Assembly (NCBI RefSeq): GCF_014636775.1
Contig: NZ_BMEQ01000029.1
Coordinates: forward strand, 1-38,797
DNA from: Kocuria dechangensis
GTDB lineage: Bacteria > Actinomycetota > Actinomycetes > Actinomycetales > Micrococcaceae
DNA length: 38,797 bases
Direction: 5' to 3'
Position 1 is the stretch's first letter. Each line of letters starts with the position of its first letter. The notes under the pieces are model-generated. The model was given only the letters and a program-made list of their open reading frames with translations, ran no database searches and was not told the origin of the DNA. Position numbers and translations under genes: made by a program. Positions 6,531 through 18,711 of this stretch are shown here, piece by piece.

Positions 6531-6777
6531 TGCGCGCACACGGCGCTGCCGCGCCGACGGGATTCATCTCCGCCGCTACGCGGCCCCGAATGGGCGAGTC
6601 GGCACGCAAGTGTCTCCGACGGGGGAGGGTCGGGCGGATTCGCCCGTACTGGATTGGGAAAAGTTAGAACAAAAAACGGACGGGGCGATCCGCCGTTTCT
6701 TGCCCTATCCATCTCGCCGCCCGCCTTCCGGCCGTGCACGACGCTGACTCCGGCGGGTCGACGCATGATGAAGGGGC

Positions 6778-9282
6778 ATGAGCCTCGAAGTGTTCAGCCT
6801 CGCCCCCGTCCAGGGCATCAACCTGAACCCCCTGCAGTTCGCCGGCCGCGCCGACGTCTTCGCCTCCGCCGCCACGCAGAACGGCCCGTTCACCCTGCTG
6901 GTCGTCTCCACCGGCGCCACCGTCGCCGACTACGTGCTCGTCGATGCCGCCGCGGCCAACGCCAACGCCCCGGTCCAGCTCGCCCAGACCGTCGGCGCCC
7001 GCTCCACCGCGCCCGAAGCACCCGAGATCGACCGGCTCACCACGCTGCTGGCCGACACGCAGGTGCTCGGCCGGCTGCGCGCCGCACGCACCTCCATCTC
7101 CCGGGCCACCCAGGCCGGAGCCGACCCCACCGACCTGGCCGCCGCTGTCGCCCCGGTGCTCGCCGCCGGGGAGTGGGTCGCCGTCACCGCCCGCCGCCCG
7201 CTCAGGCACGAGCGCAAGGCGCACCTGAAGTGGCTGGCCCACCGGCTGGGCACCCGCAACCCGCAGCACCACTCGATGACCGAACAAGCCGTGGTCGTCT
7301 CCGTGCGCGCCGGTGCCTCCGGCGCCGACCGGGTGCGTTCGCTGCTGAACACCGTCTCGGCCGCGATGCCCGGCTTCGACGTCTCCACCACCGTCTCCCT
7401 CGAGCCCCGCCACCACCCGGCGTGGAAGGCGGCCCCGGCCGCGGCCGCACTGCTCGCTGCCAGCGTCGCAGCGTTCGTGGTGGGCGGTCCCGACTACGCC
7501 CGCCTGGCACTGGCCGGGATCCTCGGTGCGGCCGCACTGGGGGCGATCTCCGCGCTGTCGTTCACCGGCAAGCTCACCTCCCCGGCCGCCCATCTCACCG
7601 CCCTCAACAGCGCCTTCCAGTTCCCGCCCCCGCCCCGCCGGCGCCTGCGCCCCAAGCCGCCGCGGGAGGCCTCCACTCAGACACACAAGAACGCCGACGG
7701 CACCACCTCCACCCGTCACATCGCCGCCTCCGCCGGGGACTACCCGGTCCACCGCGACGCCTTCTACCTCGGGCCCTCGGTGATCGCCGGACTGGTCTCC
7801 CCGCACATCGGCGCAGCCGCCGGCGACGTGTCCAACGCCGTGCGCGCGACCTCCCCGGCGATGTCCACCCGGTGCGGGTTCAACCTCGGCTCCAACGACG
7901 GCGTCGACACCTACATCCCCGCCACCGACACCCACGGCGGCATCGCCGTGGTCGGCGCCCCGGGCACCGGCAAGTCGTTCTTCATGCAGGCCTACTACGC
8001 CTACTGCGCCCGCGAGCGGGTCGCCCCCTCCGGGCAGCCCGGCTACCCGGGCCGGGCCAACTCGCTGATCGTCTTCGAGTCCAAGGACGCCGCCCCGGCC
8101 TACCAGCGCTGGGCCAAGAAGGTCGGCGACCGCACCCTGCTCATCGACGTCGCCGATAAGCGCCGGGCCTCCATCGACTTCTTCTCCTGCCCCGGGGTCG
8201 ACACCCTGGAGGAGCGGGCCACCATGATCGTCAACGCCATGGTCTACGCCTGGGGTGACAAGGCGATCGGCGACCGCTCCAAGGAGACGCTCACCGACCT
8301 GTTCACCGCCGCACTGGTCATCAACGACGAGCTGCTGACCTCCATCCCCGCCCGCGACGAGCACAACCTGCCGACCGGTGCCTCCCCGTTCTACTACCTC
8401 TACGTCCTGCTCGGAGCCCGCGGCGGGGACCCGGTGGCCGTCTCACTGGCCACCGCGATCCTCGACAAGGCCACCCGCCTGCGCGAGCGCGGCGCCGACG
8501 GCGGGGACTGGACGGTGGCCGCCGGGGCGGTCGCCAAGCTCTACGGCCCCGGCGTCTCCTTCGCCAACCGCCGGCCTCTGCTGGAAGCACCCCGGAACAA
8601 AGTCCAGCAGCTCTACCTCAACGAGCAGTTCTTCTCCCCGGCACGCAAGAAGATCACCTTCGAGCAGGTGCTCGCCGAGCACAAGTCGATCATCTTCAAC
8701 ACCGGCAAGTCCGCCTCCGGCCGGCAGCTGATGGACGACCACGCCGAGACGATCTCGGCGATGACCATGTACCTGCTCTACCGCAACATCATGGCCGTGT
8801 GCTCCGGGCGGCAGGAGCAGTCCCGGCGGGTGACGATCATCGCCGATGAGCTCTCCACCCTGGCCGGATCCAACGAGATGGTGCTGTCCTGGTTCCGCGA
8901 CAAGGGCCGCTCCTTCGGCGTCGAGGCCGTGCTGGGCACCCAGCGCCCCGAGCAGCTGACCCCGGTGATGCGCAACAACGTGATGACCTACGCGACGCTG
9001 ATCTCCTTCGCGCACAAGGACCGCTCCACCGCCTCCGAGATCGCCGACGCCGTCTCCGGGGCCGGGGTCTCCTTCACCGCCGAGGAGCTGCAGCTGATCC
9101 CGCTGCACCACGCGGTGATCCGCTCCCAGTCGCACATGCAGCTGCAGCCGGCGGCGATCGTGCACGTGCACAACTTCCCCGCCCTGGGCGCACAGTTCCT
9201 GGACCTGCACTTCGGTCCCGGCGCCGGGGCGGCGGCCACCGACGTGGACTTCGACGCCGAGCTCACCGGGGCGCGGGCATGA
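6778..9282 (+). CDS. VirD4/TraG- or VirB4-like secretion ATPase, membrane-anchored
   Basis: An 834-residue P-loop ATPase. Two adjacent hydrophobic segments (about 219-239 and 243-263) should anchor it in the membrane. A Pro/Arg-rich stretch follows (about residues 285-300). The Walker A motif GAPGTGKS is at 393-400 and the Walker B IIADE ends at D690-E691, followed by LSTLAGSNEMVLSWFRDKGR and VLGTQRPEQL, typical of conjugative coupling/secretion ATPases of the HerA/FtsK superfamily. It probably energises DNA or substrate transport in conjugation. GAAGGGG lies immediately before the ATG. Its stop overlaps the start of the next gene by 4 nt (ATGA), showing an operon. Whether it is a true coupling protein or a VirB4-type ATPase is not settled by motifs alone. 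Confidence 0.8.
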   Translation: MSLEVFSLAPVQGINLNPLQFAGRADVFASAATQNGPFTLLVVSTGATVADYVLVDAAAANANAPVQLAQTVGARSTAPEAPEIDRLTTLLADTQVLGRLRAARTSISRATQAGADPTDLAAAVAPVLAAGEWVAVTARRPLRHERKAHLKWLAHRLGTRNPQHHSMTEQAVVVSVRAGASGADRVRSLLNTVSAAMPGFDVSTTVSLEPRHHPAWKAAPAAAALLAASVAAFVVGGPDYARLALAGILGAAALGAISALSFTGKLTSPAAHLTALNSAFQFPPPPRRRLRPKPPREASTQTHKNADGTTSTRHIAASAGDYPVHRDAFYLGPSVIAGLVSPHIGAAAGDVSNAVRATSPAMSTRCGFNLGSNDGVDTYIPATDTHGGIAVVGAPGTGKSFFMQAYYAYCARERVAPSGQPGYPGRANSLIVFESKDAAPAYQRWAKKVGDRTLLIDVADKRRASIDFFSCPGVDTLEERATMIVNAMVYAWGDKAIGDRSKETLTDLFTAALVINDELLTSIPARDEHNLPTGASPFYYLYVLLGARGGDPVAVSLATAILDKATRLRERGADGGDWTVAAGAVAKLYGPGVSFANRRPLLEAPRNKVQQLYLNEQFFSPARKKITFEQVLAEHKSIIFNTGKSASGRQLMDDHAETISAMTMYLLYRNIMAVCSGRQEQSRRVTIIADELSTLAGSNEMVLSWFRDKGRSFGVEAVLGTQRPEQLTPVMRNNVMTYATLISFAHKDRSTASEIADAVSGAGVSFTAEELQLIPLHHAVIRSQSHMQLQPAAIVHVHNFPALGAQFLDLHFGPGAGAAATDVDFDAELTGARA

Positions 9283-10634
9283 GCGCCGCCGCTGCTGAGG
9301 CCGAGCACTTCCGCTTCGCCGACATGGACTCCGCCGCCGGGCCCAGGTTCGGCGCCGGGGCGCGCGTCGACCCGTACTGGGACCGGCTGTGGCTGCCCGG
9401 CTCCCAGGCCGTGTGGTCCACCGCCTTCGACGAGACCGGCACCTCCGAGCTCGACGAGGACGCCGGCGCGGCCGCGGCCGCGACACTGTTCTCCTCCGTC
9501 GCCCGCCGGGGTTCACGCATCGCCGCCCTGGGAGTGCTGGACTCCTGGCGCACCGTCACCGCCCAGCAGCTGTGCGCCTTCACCGGATCCTCCGAGTTCG
9601 CCGCCCGCACCAAACCGGTACCCCGGGCCTTCTTCGACGGCGGGGTCCTCGACATCGGCGGCTTCCCCCGGGCCCTGCAGCGCTCCTCGACCGCCACGCT
9701 CTACCGCCCGTCACCGACGACCTCGTTCAACACCCACCTCGCCCCGCGACTGACCTACCCCGAGTGGCTGGCGATCACCGGAGGCACCGGGTGGTCCACC
9801 GGCCACCAGTTCGACCGGCACAACATCCTCGCCGCCGAGCTGGCGCTGCGCGCGGCCGAGTACACCTCCATGGTCCCGCTGGGGGAGAAGTTCGCCTCCG
9901 TGGACCTGCTGGCCCACTCCGGTCTGGGCAAGCCGGTCAACCTCGCCGGCAACCGCACCGGCGACGGGGTGCTCGTCCGGGACGACGGGCTGCGGGTGGT
10001 CTTCGAGATCACCTCCAGCGCCCACCACGGGGTGGAAGCCAAGGTTGAGAAGTGGGCCCGGCTCATCGCCGAGCGTCCCCTGGAGACCTCCGGGCTGGTG
10101 GTGATCTTCGTGCTCGTCCCGCACCCCGATGTCACCCGCAACCGCCAGACCCCGGCCTCGGTCGCCTCGGCGACCAAGAAGAAGATCGGCCATGTGCTGC
10201 GCTCCTTCCCCTCCCGTTCACCCGACGCCCCGGCCAACCGGATCGGGGTCGTCTCCTGGGCCGATTGGTTCCCCGCCGCCGGCACCTTCACCGAAGCCTT
10301 CCTCACCGGCACCGCCGACTTCCCTGGGGAGGACCTGGGGCAGTGGCGCACCCAGGACCTGTTCATGGACTACGCCTTCCAGCCCTGGTCCGGGTTCGAC
10401 GCGACCGCGGTGCTGGACAACGTCAACGCGCTCGGTGCGACCCCGCACTGGCAGCGGACCCGGGCCGCCGGGGAGATCATCGGCCGCCCCTCGACCCGCG
10501 CCGGACGGCCCCGCCCGATGACCGACCCCAGCTCCACCCGGGCCCGCGGGGAACCGGTCGCCCCGATGTTCGGCCGCACCCGCGTGCCGGTGCGCCTGCA
10601 CGACCCGCTGGGGGTCACCGGCGCCCGCCGCTGA
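9279..10634 (+). CDS. Replication-relaxation (Replic_Relax)-like protein
   Basis: A 451-residue soluble protein translationally coupled to the ATPase upstream (ATGA overlap). Residues ~75-110 (LGVLDSWRTVTAQQLCAFTG) resemble the winged-helix entry of the Replic_Relax family. Residues ~225-290 (GDGVLVRDDGLRVVFEITSS, then EAKVEKWARLI and LVVIFVLVPHP) resemble its endonuclease-like half, with D-x(n)-E-I in the expected place. Family members occur on actinobacterial and firmicute conjugative elements beside FtsK/TcpA-type ATPases and have been linked to plasmid replication or relaxase function. The C-terminal ~50 residues are Arg/Pro-rich and probably disordered. The assignment rests on pattern recognition; a domain search would settle it. 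Confidence 0.6.
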   Translation: MSAAAAEAEHFRFADMDSAAGPRFGAGARVDPYWDRLWLPGSQAVWSTAFDETGTSELDEDAGAAAAATLFSSVARRGSRIAALGVLDSWRTVTAQQLCAFTGSSEFAARTKPVPRAFFDGGVLDIGGFPRALQRSSTATLYRPSPTTSFNTHLAPRLTYPEWLAITGGTGWSTGHQFDRHNILAAELALRAAEYTSMVPLGEKFASVDLLAHSGLGKPVNLAGNRTGDGVLVRDDGLRVVFEITSSAHHGVEAKVEKWARLIAERPLETSGLVVIFVLVPHPDVTRNRQTPASVASATKKKIGHVLRSFPSRSPDAPANRIGVVSWADWFPAAGTFTEAFLTGTADFPGEDLGQWRTQDLFMDYAFQPWSGFDATAVLDNVNALGATPHWQRTRAAGEIIGRPSTRAGRPRPMTDPSSTRARGEPVAPMFGRTRVPVRLHDPLGVTGARR

Positions 10635-10820
10635 GCGCTTCCGGTGCCCCCGCCTGCCCGCCCCTACGGTTGCGTAGCGGACACGGCTCCGTGACGGGTC
10701 GGTCACGATCCACCCAGACCCGGCGTCACATGTGGCTTCTCTTTTCAGCGGATCGGCAAGCTGGCGAGACCGGGACCGGCAGGAAGCGGCACTGTTCCTA
10801 CCGGTCCGTCCACGACCACA

Positions 10821-10838
10821 GCTGCCGTTGACGGCAGC
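10821..10838. repeat. Hairpin ahead of the secreted-protein gene
   Basis: GCTGCCG-TTGA-CGGCAGC is a perfect 7-bp stem with a 4-nt loop, ending 19 nt before the ATG of the next gene and partly followed by CCGGCAGAACCGG. It may act in the 5' leader or as an operator. The 223-bp gap holding it has no gene. Confidence 0.45.
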
Positions 10839-10857
10839 CGGCAGAACCGGGGGAGCG

Positions 10858-11313
10858 ATGTTCACGAAGACGATGCGGCGGGGAGCCGCAACAGCAGCAG
10901 CAGGTGCACTGATGTTGGGCGGCATGGTGCCGGCGGTGGCCGATGTTGATCGAGATGAGACGGAGACCTCCACGGAGTTCTTCTGCGACACCAACTCCGC
11001 CGGCTACACCTCCTGCCTCGAGGGGAAGGACCGCACCAGCACCATGCGCACGCCCAGCGGCAATGTTCACAGCGAGCGTTCCCTTGAGGACTATGGGTCC
11101 ACGACCACACCTGACGGCGGAACCGTCTACGAGGGGAGACTCGAAGAGGACGGAAGGAGTCTCTACAAGAACAAGGACGGCAGCTTCAAGACCGGCACCC
11201 GCACCCGCACCGAGACGTACACGGTCAACGGCGAGGGGTGTAGCACCAGCACCCGGACCAAGATCCTCAACGACGAGACGCAGTACGAGAAGACCAAGAC
11301 CCGCTGCACCTGA
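10858..11313 (+). CDS. Secreted small protein with signal peptide (151 aa)
   Basis: The ATG at 10858 is supported by GGGGGAG 3 nt upstream. The N-terminus (MFTKTMRRGAATAAAGALML, then GGMVPAVA) is a classical signal peptide with likely cleavage after AVA near residue 28. The mature ~123 residues are hydrophilic, rich in Thr/Ser/Glu/Asp/Arg and contain four Cys (in STEFFCDTNSAGYTSCLEG, EGCSTSTRTK and the penultimate residue), compatible with two disulfides. The pattern of alternating Thr and charged residues suggests a beta-rich extracellular protein. It lies within the transfer cluster, followed by a strong terminator, and might be a surface or mating accessory factor. No family is recognised. 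Confidence 0.7.
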   Translation: MFTKTMRRGAATAAAGALMLGGMVPAVADVDRDETETSTEFFCDTNSAGYTSCLEGKDRTSTMRTPSGNVHSERSLEDYGSTTTPDGGTVYEGRLEEDGRSLYKNKDGSFKTGTRTRTETYTVNGEGCSTSTRTKILNDETQYEKTKTRCT

Positions 11314-11326
11314 CACCCAGCGTTCC

Positions 11327-11367
11327 CACCGGAGCCCGTCGACCATCACGGCCGGCGGGCTCCGGTG
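11327..11367. terminator. Terminator after the secreted-protein gene
   Basis: A perfect 12-bp inverted repeat (CACCGGAGCCCG / CGGGCTCCGGTG) with a 17-nt loop begins 13 nt after the stop at 11313. No T-run follows. Confidence 0.8.
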
Positions 11368-11441
11368 TGTCTGCTCCTGGACCGATCACCGGCGCACGGA
11401 AACCGCCGCTGGGTCCCCGGTCTCTACGCATGGTGCAGGTC

Positions 11442-11570
11442 ATGGCCAAGATCACCGACAACTACGACCGAGACCGCGAGAAGGTCACCGACTTCCTGCA
11501 CTCCCGCACCGGAGAGATCACCTTCTTCGTGCTGGCCGTGTCCATCCTGCTGTGGGCGGTGATCTTCTGA
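11442..11570 (+). CDS. Small single-pass membrane protein (42 aa)
   Basis: MAKITDNYDRDREKVTDFLH is followed by SRTGEITFFVLAVSILLWAV and IF: a charged N-terminal half, then one membrane segment reaching the C-terminus. An in-frame ATG at 11430 would add MVQV; neither start has a strong ribosome site. The stop overlaps the next start (TGATG), so it is translationally coupled to the NERD protein. Small membrane proteins in transfer operons often act as assembly or regulatory partners, but that is inference. Confidence 0.6.
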   Translation: MAKITDNYDRDREKVTDFLHSRTGEITFFVLAVSILLWAVIF

Positions 11571-12205
11571 TGAGCACCGGCATCTACGGCACCGCCGCCG
11601 TCGGCCTGGGCGCCGGCGCCAACTACGTCGCCTCCGAAGCAGCCCGCACCGCCGGGGCCCGCGGGGAGCGCGCCACCGCCGCGGTGCTCAACACCTTCGC
11701 CACCCGCGCCGCCGTGCTCCACGACCTGAAGGTCCCGGGGCAGAAGCGGGTCAACATCGACCACGCGATCGTCACCGGGTGCACCGTTATCTTCATCGAC
11801 TCCAAGAACTGGAAGCCCGGCTTCTACTGGAGCGCCGGAAGCACGTCCTTCCGCGGCTTCTTCGGTCGCACCCACACCTCCCAAGGCGTGGCCATCGCCC
11901 ACGACCGCTGGGCCAAGCACCTGTCCCCGTACAAGGCCAAGGTCCCCACCCCGCTAGTGGCCGTGTGGAGTGATGACCAGGCCAAGACTGCCGCCCGTGC
12001 CCTGGCCCGAAGCAGCACGCCGGGCCGCATCGCCGGGGCGTCCCCGACCGTGTGGGCGCTGTCCTACCCCGGGGCCAAGGCCGTCCCGGCCACCGCCCTG
12101 GCCGGGCGCATCGAGAAGCTACTCGTCAACGACACCCCCGACCCGCTGATCGTCGCCGAGCTGTGCCGCTACCTCACCCGCCAGCCGGCACCCACCGGGT
12201 TCTGA
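11570..12205 (+). CDS. NERD-domain (nuclease-related) protein
   Basis: A 211-residue protein with the NERD pattern, a PD-(D/E)XK-like nuclease fold. It has GARGERATAAVLNTF with E33, then DLKVPGQKRVNIDHAIVTG with D64, then TVIFIDSKNWKPGFYW with D77-S-K79. These are the acidic and lysine positions expected of the metal site, so it is probably catalytically competent. The N-terminus is short and Gly/Ala-rich, and there is no signal peptide. It is coupled by TGATG overlap to the small membrane protein before it. NERD proteins accompany helicases and kinases or occur on plasmids; the substrate is generally unknown. A role in DNA processing in transfer is plausible here but not shown. Confidence 0.8.
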   Translation: MSTGIYGTAAVGLGAGANYVASEAARTAGARGERATAAVLNTFATRAAVLHDLKVPGQKRVNIDHAIVTGCTVIFIDSKNWKPGFYWSAGSTSFRGFFGRTHTSQGVAIAHDRWAKHLSPYKAKVPTPLVAVWSDDQAKTAARALARSSTPGRIAGASPTVWALSYPGAKAVPATALAGRIEKLLVNDTPDPLIVAELCRYLTRQPAPTGF

Positions 12206-12293
12206 CCCACCCCACTCGGCACCCCTTCGCGCCGTGCACGACACGGACCACGGGCGCGAGCACGAGACGCACCAGAAAAGACCAGGAGCACCT

Positions 12294-16763
<4,470 letters not shown>

Positions 16764-16780
16764 GCGCGCTTGCCAGCAGC

Positions 16781-16815
16781 GGAGGCCCCCAGGGGATCAA
16801 ATCCCTGGGGCCTCC
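16781..16815. terminator. Strong terminator after the FtsK-HAD gene
   Basis: GGAGGCCCC and GGGGCCTCC, extended inward by AGGG/CCCT pairing, form a near-perfect inverted repeat of at least 15 bp around ATCAAAT. It starts 17 nt after the stop at 16763, and the next promoter-like box begins inside its last bases. Confidence 0.85.
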
Positions 16816-16822
16816 GTACACA
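16813..16822 (+). promoter_or_regulatory. Variant box CCGTACACAT
   Basis: This is a variant of the CCGCACACAT box whose core TACACAT is closer to an ordinary TANNNT -10. It sits at the end of a terminator and 53 nt before the GTG at 16876, which has its own ribosome site, so a leadered transcript is implied. The variant strengthens the case that the common box is a -10-type element. Confidence 0.5.
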
Positions 16823-16875
16823 TGGAGTCCGAACGGCGAGCACCCCGCCCGCCGGCGCCCGAGAGGACCGAGCCC

Positions 16876-17454
16876 GTGCTGACCGACCTTCCCCAGTGCG
16901 TGGCCGGCCACGCCATCAACCGCCACTGGGTCACGCCTTTCGGCACCGGCCTGTACTGGGGACGTCCGGTGATCGACCAGGACGGCATGGAGGGTGTGGA
17001 GCTCTGGCCCCAGGCCGACGCCACGATCCACGTCCTGCACCCGAACCGCCATCCGCGCCGGGGCACCGCGGCCGAGGAGGCCGACCAGTGGGAGGACGCC
17101 CCGGTGGGCAGCGACCCGGCCGACAACAGCGTCTTCCTCCCCACCCCGGAGGACCGGCTGCCGGCCAATGGGTACGGGGTGGCCGACTCGGTGGAGCAGG
17201 TGCTCGAGACCTTCCTGGGCCTGGTCTCCGACGAGCGGTGCTTCGCCGTGTGCTTCCAGCGCTTCCGCCGTGACGAGGAGCCGCCTACGGACCACCCGCA
17301 CCGCTGGCACTGGCACTACTGGGGGGAGTACATCGGTGAGCTGACCCCGGCCGCGTCCAGCCTGGCCGAGGAACCGGAGATCGAGGAGGTCATCTGCTTC
17401 GAGGTCTTCGAGGTCATGCCCGTCCGGGCTCCGAAGCTCGTTGTTGTGCGGTGA
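16876..17454 (+). CDS. Hypothetical protein (192 aa)
   Basis: A GTG start at 16876 (MLTDLPQCVAGHAINRHWVT) has GAGAGGA about 8 nt upstream; an ATG at 16821 in the same frame would add an Arg/Pro-rich extension but overlaps the promoter-like box. The 192-residue product is acidic, soluble and Trp/His-rich near the end (DHPHRWHWHYWGEYIGELTP). It contains one hydrophilic loop (DQWEDAPVGSDPADNSVFLP) and closes with EEVICFEVFEVMPVRAPKLV. No signal peptide, membrane segment or family is recognised. It is flanked by a terminator before and a new box after, so it is probably a monocistronic unit within the transfer region. Confidence 0.65.
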   Translation: MLTDLPQCVAGHAINRHWVTPFGTGLYWGRPVIDQDGMEGVELWPQADATIHVLHPNRHPRRGTAAEEADQWEDAPVGSDPADNSVFLPTPEDRLPANGYGVADSVEQVLETFLGLVSDERCFAVCFQRFRRDEEPPTDHPHRWHWHYWGEYIGELTPAASSLAEEPEIEEVICFEVFEVMPVRAPKLVVVR

Positions 17455-17469
17455 CGAAACTGGAAGCAT

Positions 17470-17479
17470 CCGCACACAC
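17470..17479 (+). promoter_or_regulatory. CCGCACACAC box upstream of 17537
   Basis: CCGCACACAC is preceded by GAAACTGGAAGCAT, nearly the same context as the minus-strand box at 1788. It is 57 nt ahead of the ATG at 17537, so a leadered transcript is implied. Confidence 0.55.
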
Positions 17480-17536
17480 TGCGACCGGTCGCCGTAGAGT
17501 CCGACGAGGTTCCCGCTCCCGAGTGAAAGAACGCCC

Positions 17537-18061
17537 ATGACCGAACCCGAGAATCGACCGGACCGCCGCAGAAAGCTCCGCCCCGCCGGCTGGGTGGCCG
17601 TCATCACCGTCGCACTGATCGCAGCTGCCTCCGCGATGTACGCCGCCGGCGCGGACCCGGTGGTCACCGCCCTGGACGCCTTCTGGCGGTTCTTCGACGA
17701 GAGCATCGAACGCCTGCGGGTCCTGGGCGGGCTGGTGCCCCTCGCCATCGCCTTCGTGGCCTACAAGGTCTACCGCTCCGAGCAGTGGTGGAAGCGCGCC
17801 GAGTGGGCCTTGGACGCGGCGTCGGAGAACAAGCCGGAGGTCCGCCGCACCTTCGGCAACCGCACCATCGACCAGCTGCTGACCTCCCGGCTGGCACCCA
17901 CCCAGGACTTCACGATGTTCCGCGTCGTGGTGGCCGACCGCTATGGATCCCTGCTGCGCGAAGAGATCGGCGAGGACCCTGCGGTGGCCGCAGTGCCCGA
18001 CGAGGCGGAGGACACCGTGGATCCCGGCGTGGACTCCACCGGGAAGGAGGGAGGACAATGA
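17537..18061 (+). CDS. Two-helix membrane protein (174 aa)
   Basis: The N-terminus is basic (ENRPDRRRKLRPAGW) and followed by one hydrophobic segment (about 17-41, VAVITVALIAAASAMYAAGA). A second segment lies at about 57-78 (VLGGLVPLAIAFVAYKVYRS). The remaining ~95 residues are charged, with WWKRAEWALDAASENKPEVR and a predicted cytoplasmic helical part ending in an acidic tail. Its stop overlaps the next start (ATGA). No family is recognised; it may be an element-encoded membrane accessory factor, with the C-terminal domain inside the cell by positive-inside reasoning. Confidence 0.7.
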   Translation: MTEPENRPDRRRKLRPAGWVAVITVALIAAASAMYAAGADPVVTALDAFWRFFDESIERLRVLGGLVPLAIAFVAYKVYRSEQWWKRAEWALDAASENKPEVRRTFGNRTIDQLLTSRLAPTQDFTMFRVVVADRYGSLLREEIGEDPAVAAVPDEAEDTVDPGVDSTGKEGGQ

Positions 18062-18330
18062 CGGCACGACCCCTTGAGAGGAGGGACGGACTCATGGCGA
18101 TGACCGCTCCGCACGACCGGAGAATGAGCCCCGAGGAGATCTTGAGCAACGCGGCCGCCGTGCTCGGCGTGGACGCCCGCGCTCTGCGCGCCCTGCGTGA
18201 GCCCTCCGCCCACCGCCAGATCCCGGTGCGCCTGTGGTTGCTGGGGGAGGAGCCGATCTACGTCTCCACCGCTCAGCGCGCCGAAGAACTCCAGGCCGCC
18301 GACAGGAGCTACCAGCTCACCGTCCGCTGA
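18058..18330 (+). CDS. Small soluble hypothetical protein (90 aa)
   Basis: The start at 18058 overlaps the previous stop (ATGA) with GGGAGG just ahead. An internal ATG at 18094 with AGGAGGG upstream could give a 78-residue form. The protein is helical and charged (RMSPEEILSNAAAVLGVDAR; ALRALREPSAHRQIPVRLWL). The C-terminal part resembles a substrate- or partner-binding strand (EPIYVSTAQRAEELQAADRS). It is not recognised, and its coupling suggests a complex with the membrane protein encoded before it. A strong terminator follows. Confidence 0.65.
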   Translation: MTARPLERRDGLMAMTAPHDRRMSPEEILSNAAAVLGVDARALRALREPSAHRQIPVRLWLLGEEPIYVSTAQRAEELQAADRSYQLTVR

Positions 18331-18343
18331 CCCCTTCACCGTC

Positions 18344-18379
18344 CAGCGCCCCGATCCGCACCCGCGAGTCGGGGCGCTG
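18344..18379. terminator. Terminator after 18058-18330
   Basis: A perfect 11-bp stem (CAGCGCCCCGA / TCGGGGCGCTG) encloses a 14-nt loop and is followed by CCGTTTCC. It begins 14 nt after the stop. Confidence 0.8.
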
Positions 18380-18473
18380 CCGTTTCCGAGCCCTCCCCGA
18401 CTCACCCGCAACAGCGCTTTGCACTCGGTCGGGGCGAGCAGTTTCCGGCAGAACAGCGATTTCGGTGAATCCG

Positions 18474-18483
18474 CCGCACACAG
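18474..18483 (+). promoter_or_regulatory. CCGCACACAG box, N7 to GTG at 18491
   Basis: CCGCACACAG is followed by seven bases (TCATGGC) and a GTG that opens a 15-codon frame. Upstream reads GCGATTTCGGTGAATCCG, which resembles the inverted repeat beside the 6468 box (CGATTTCCCGAAATCG). Confidence 0.55.
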
Positions 18484-18490
18484 TCATGGC

Positions 18491-18538
18491 GTGACTGTTT
18501 CCGTCCCGCCCATCCACCACGCCGAGCTCTTCGCGTGA
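18491..18538 (+). CDS. Possible 15-codon leader peptide
   Basis: A GTG placed exactly 7 nt after a CACACAG core opens MTVSVPPIHHAELFA and a stop. The spacing is the only evidence that it is translated. It would be a leaderless upstream ORF about 175 nt before the GH25-SLH gene and could regulate it, or it could be a decayed gene start. The peptide has a Pro-Pro and a His-His pair but no known attenuator pattern. Confidence 0.3.
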   Translation: MTVSVPPIHHAELFA

Positions 18539-18711
18539 CACCTCGCCCGGCGCCGCCGCCCTGCCCACCCTGACTATCCATATGTGGCGTAATGCACGAC
18601 GACACATAACCGCTCTGCTATCGCGAAGAACATCTAAACGCATAGTCTTTCCGCGGCTGGCTTCCCCGGGCCGCACCCCCCACAAAATCCCCCCACGCAA
18701 GGACCTTCATC

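Larger units (their letters stand above)
4884..6777. other. 1.9-kb gene-free region: candidate origin/transfer/control region
   Basis: No frame here has a credible start with ribosome site plus sensible protein composition. Long open frames exist on both strands only because stop codons are rare at this base composition; their peptides are Arg/Ala/Ser/Pro-biased. The region divides minus-strand genes on the left from the plus-strand transfer operon on the right. It contains a dense array of perfect short hairpins (5115-6360), degenerate ~55-bp repeats (5705-5877), three copies of TCCGGCATGGT, a 12-bp perfect palindrome (6315-6341), and an AT-richer stretch with three CGCACACA boxes and GGATC repeats (6398-6530). 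A replication origin, oriT/clt site or operon control region are the likeliest roles. Confidence 0.6.

Noticed and set aside
5318-6667. Several plus-strand frames of 150-270 codons in the gene-free region
   Set aside because: Different frames are open over the same DNA, all with Arg/Ser/Ala/Gly-rich peptides and none with a ribosome site. The dense hairpins explain the sequence better.
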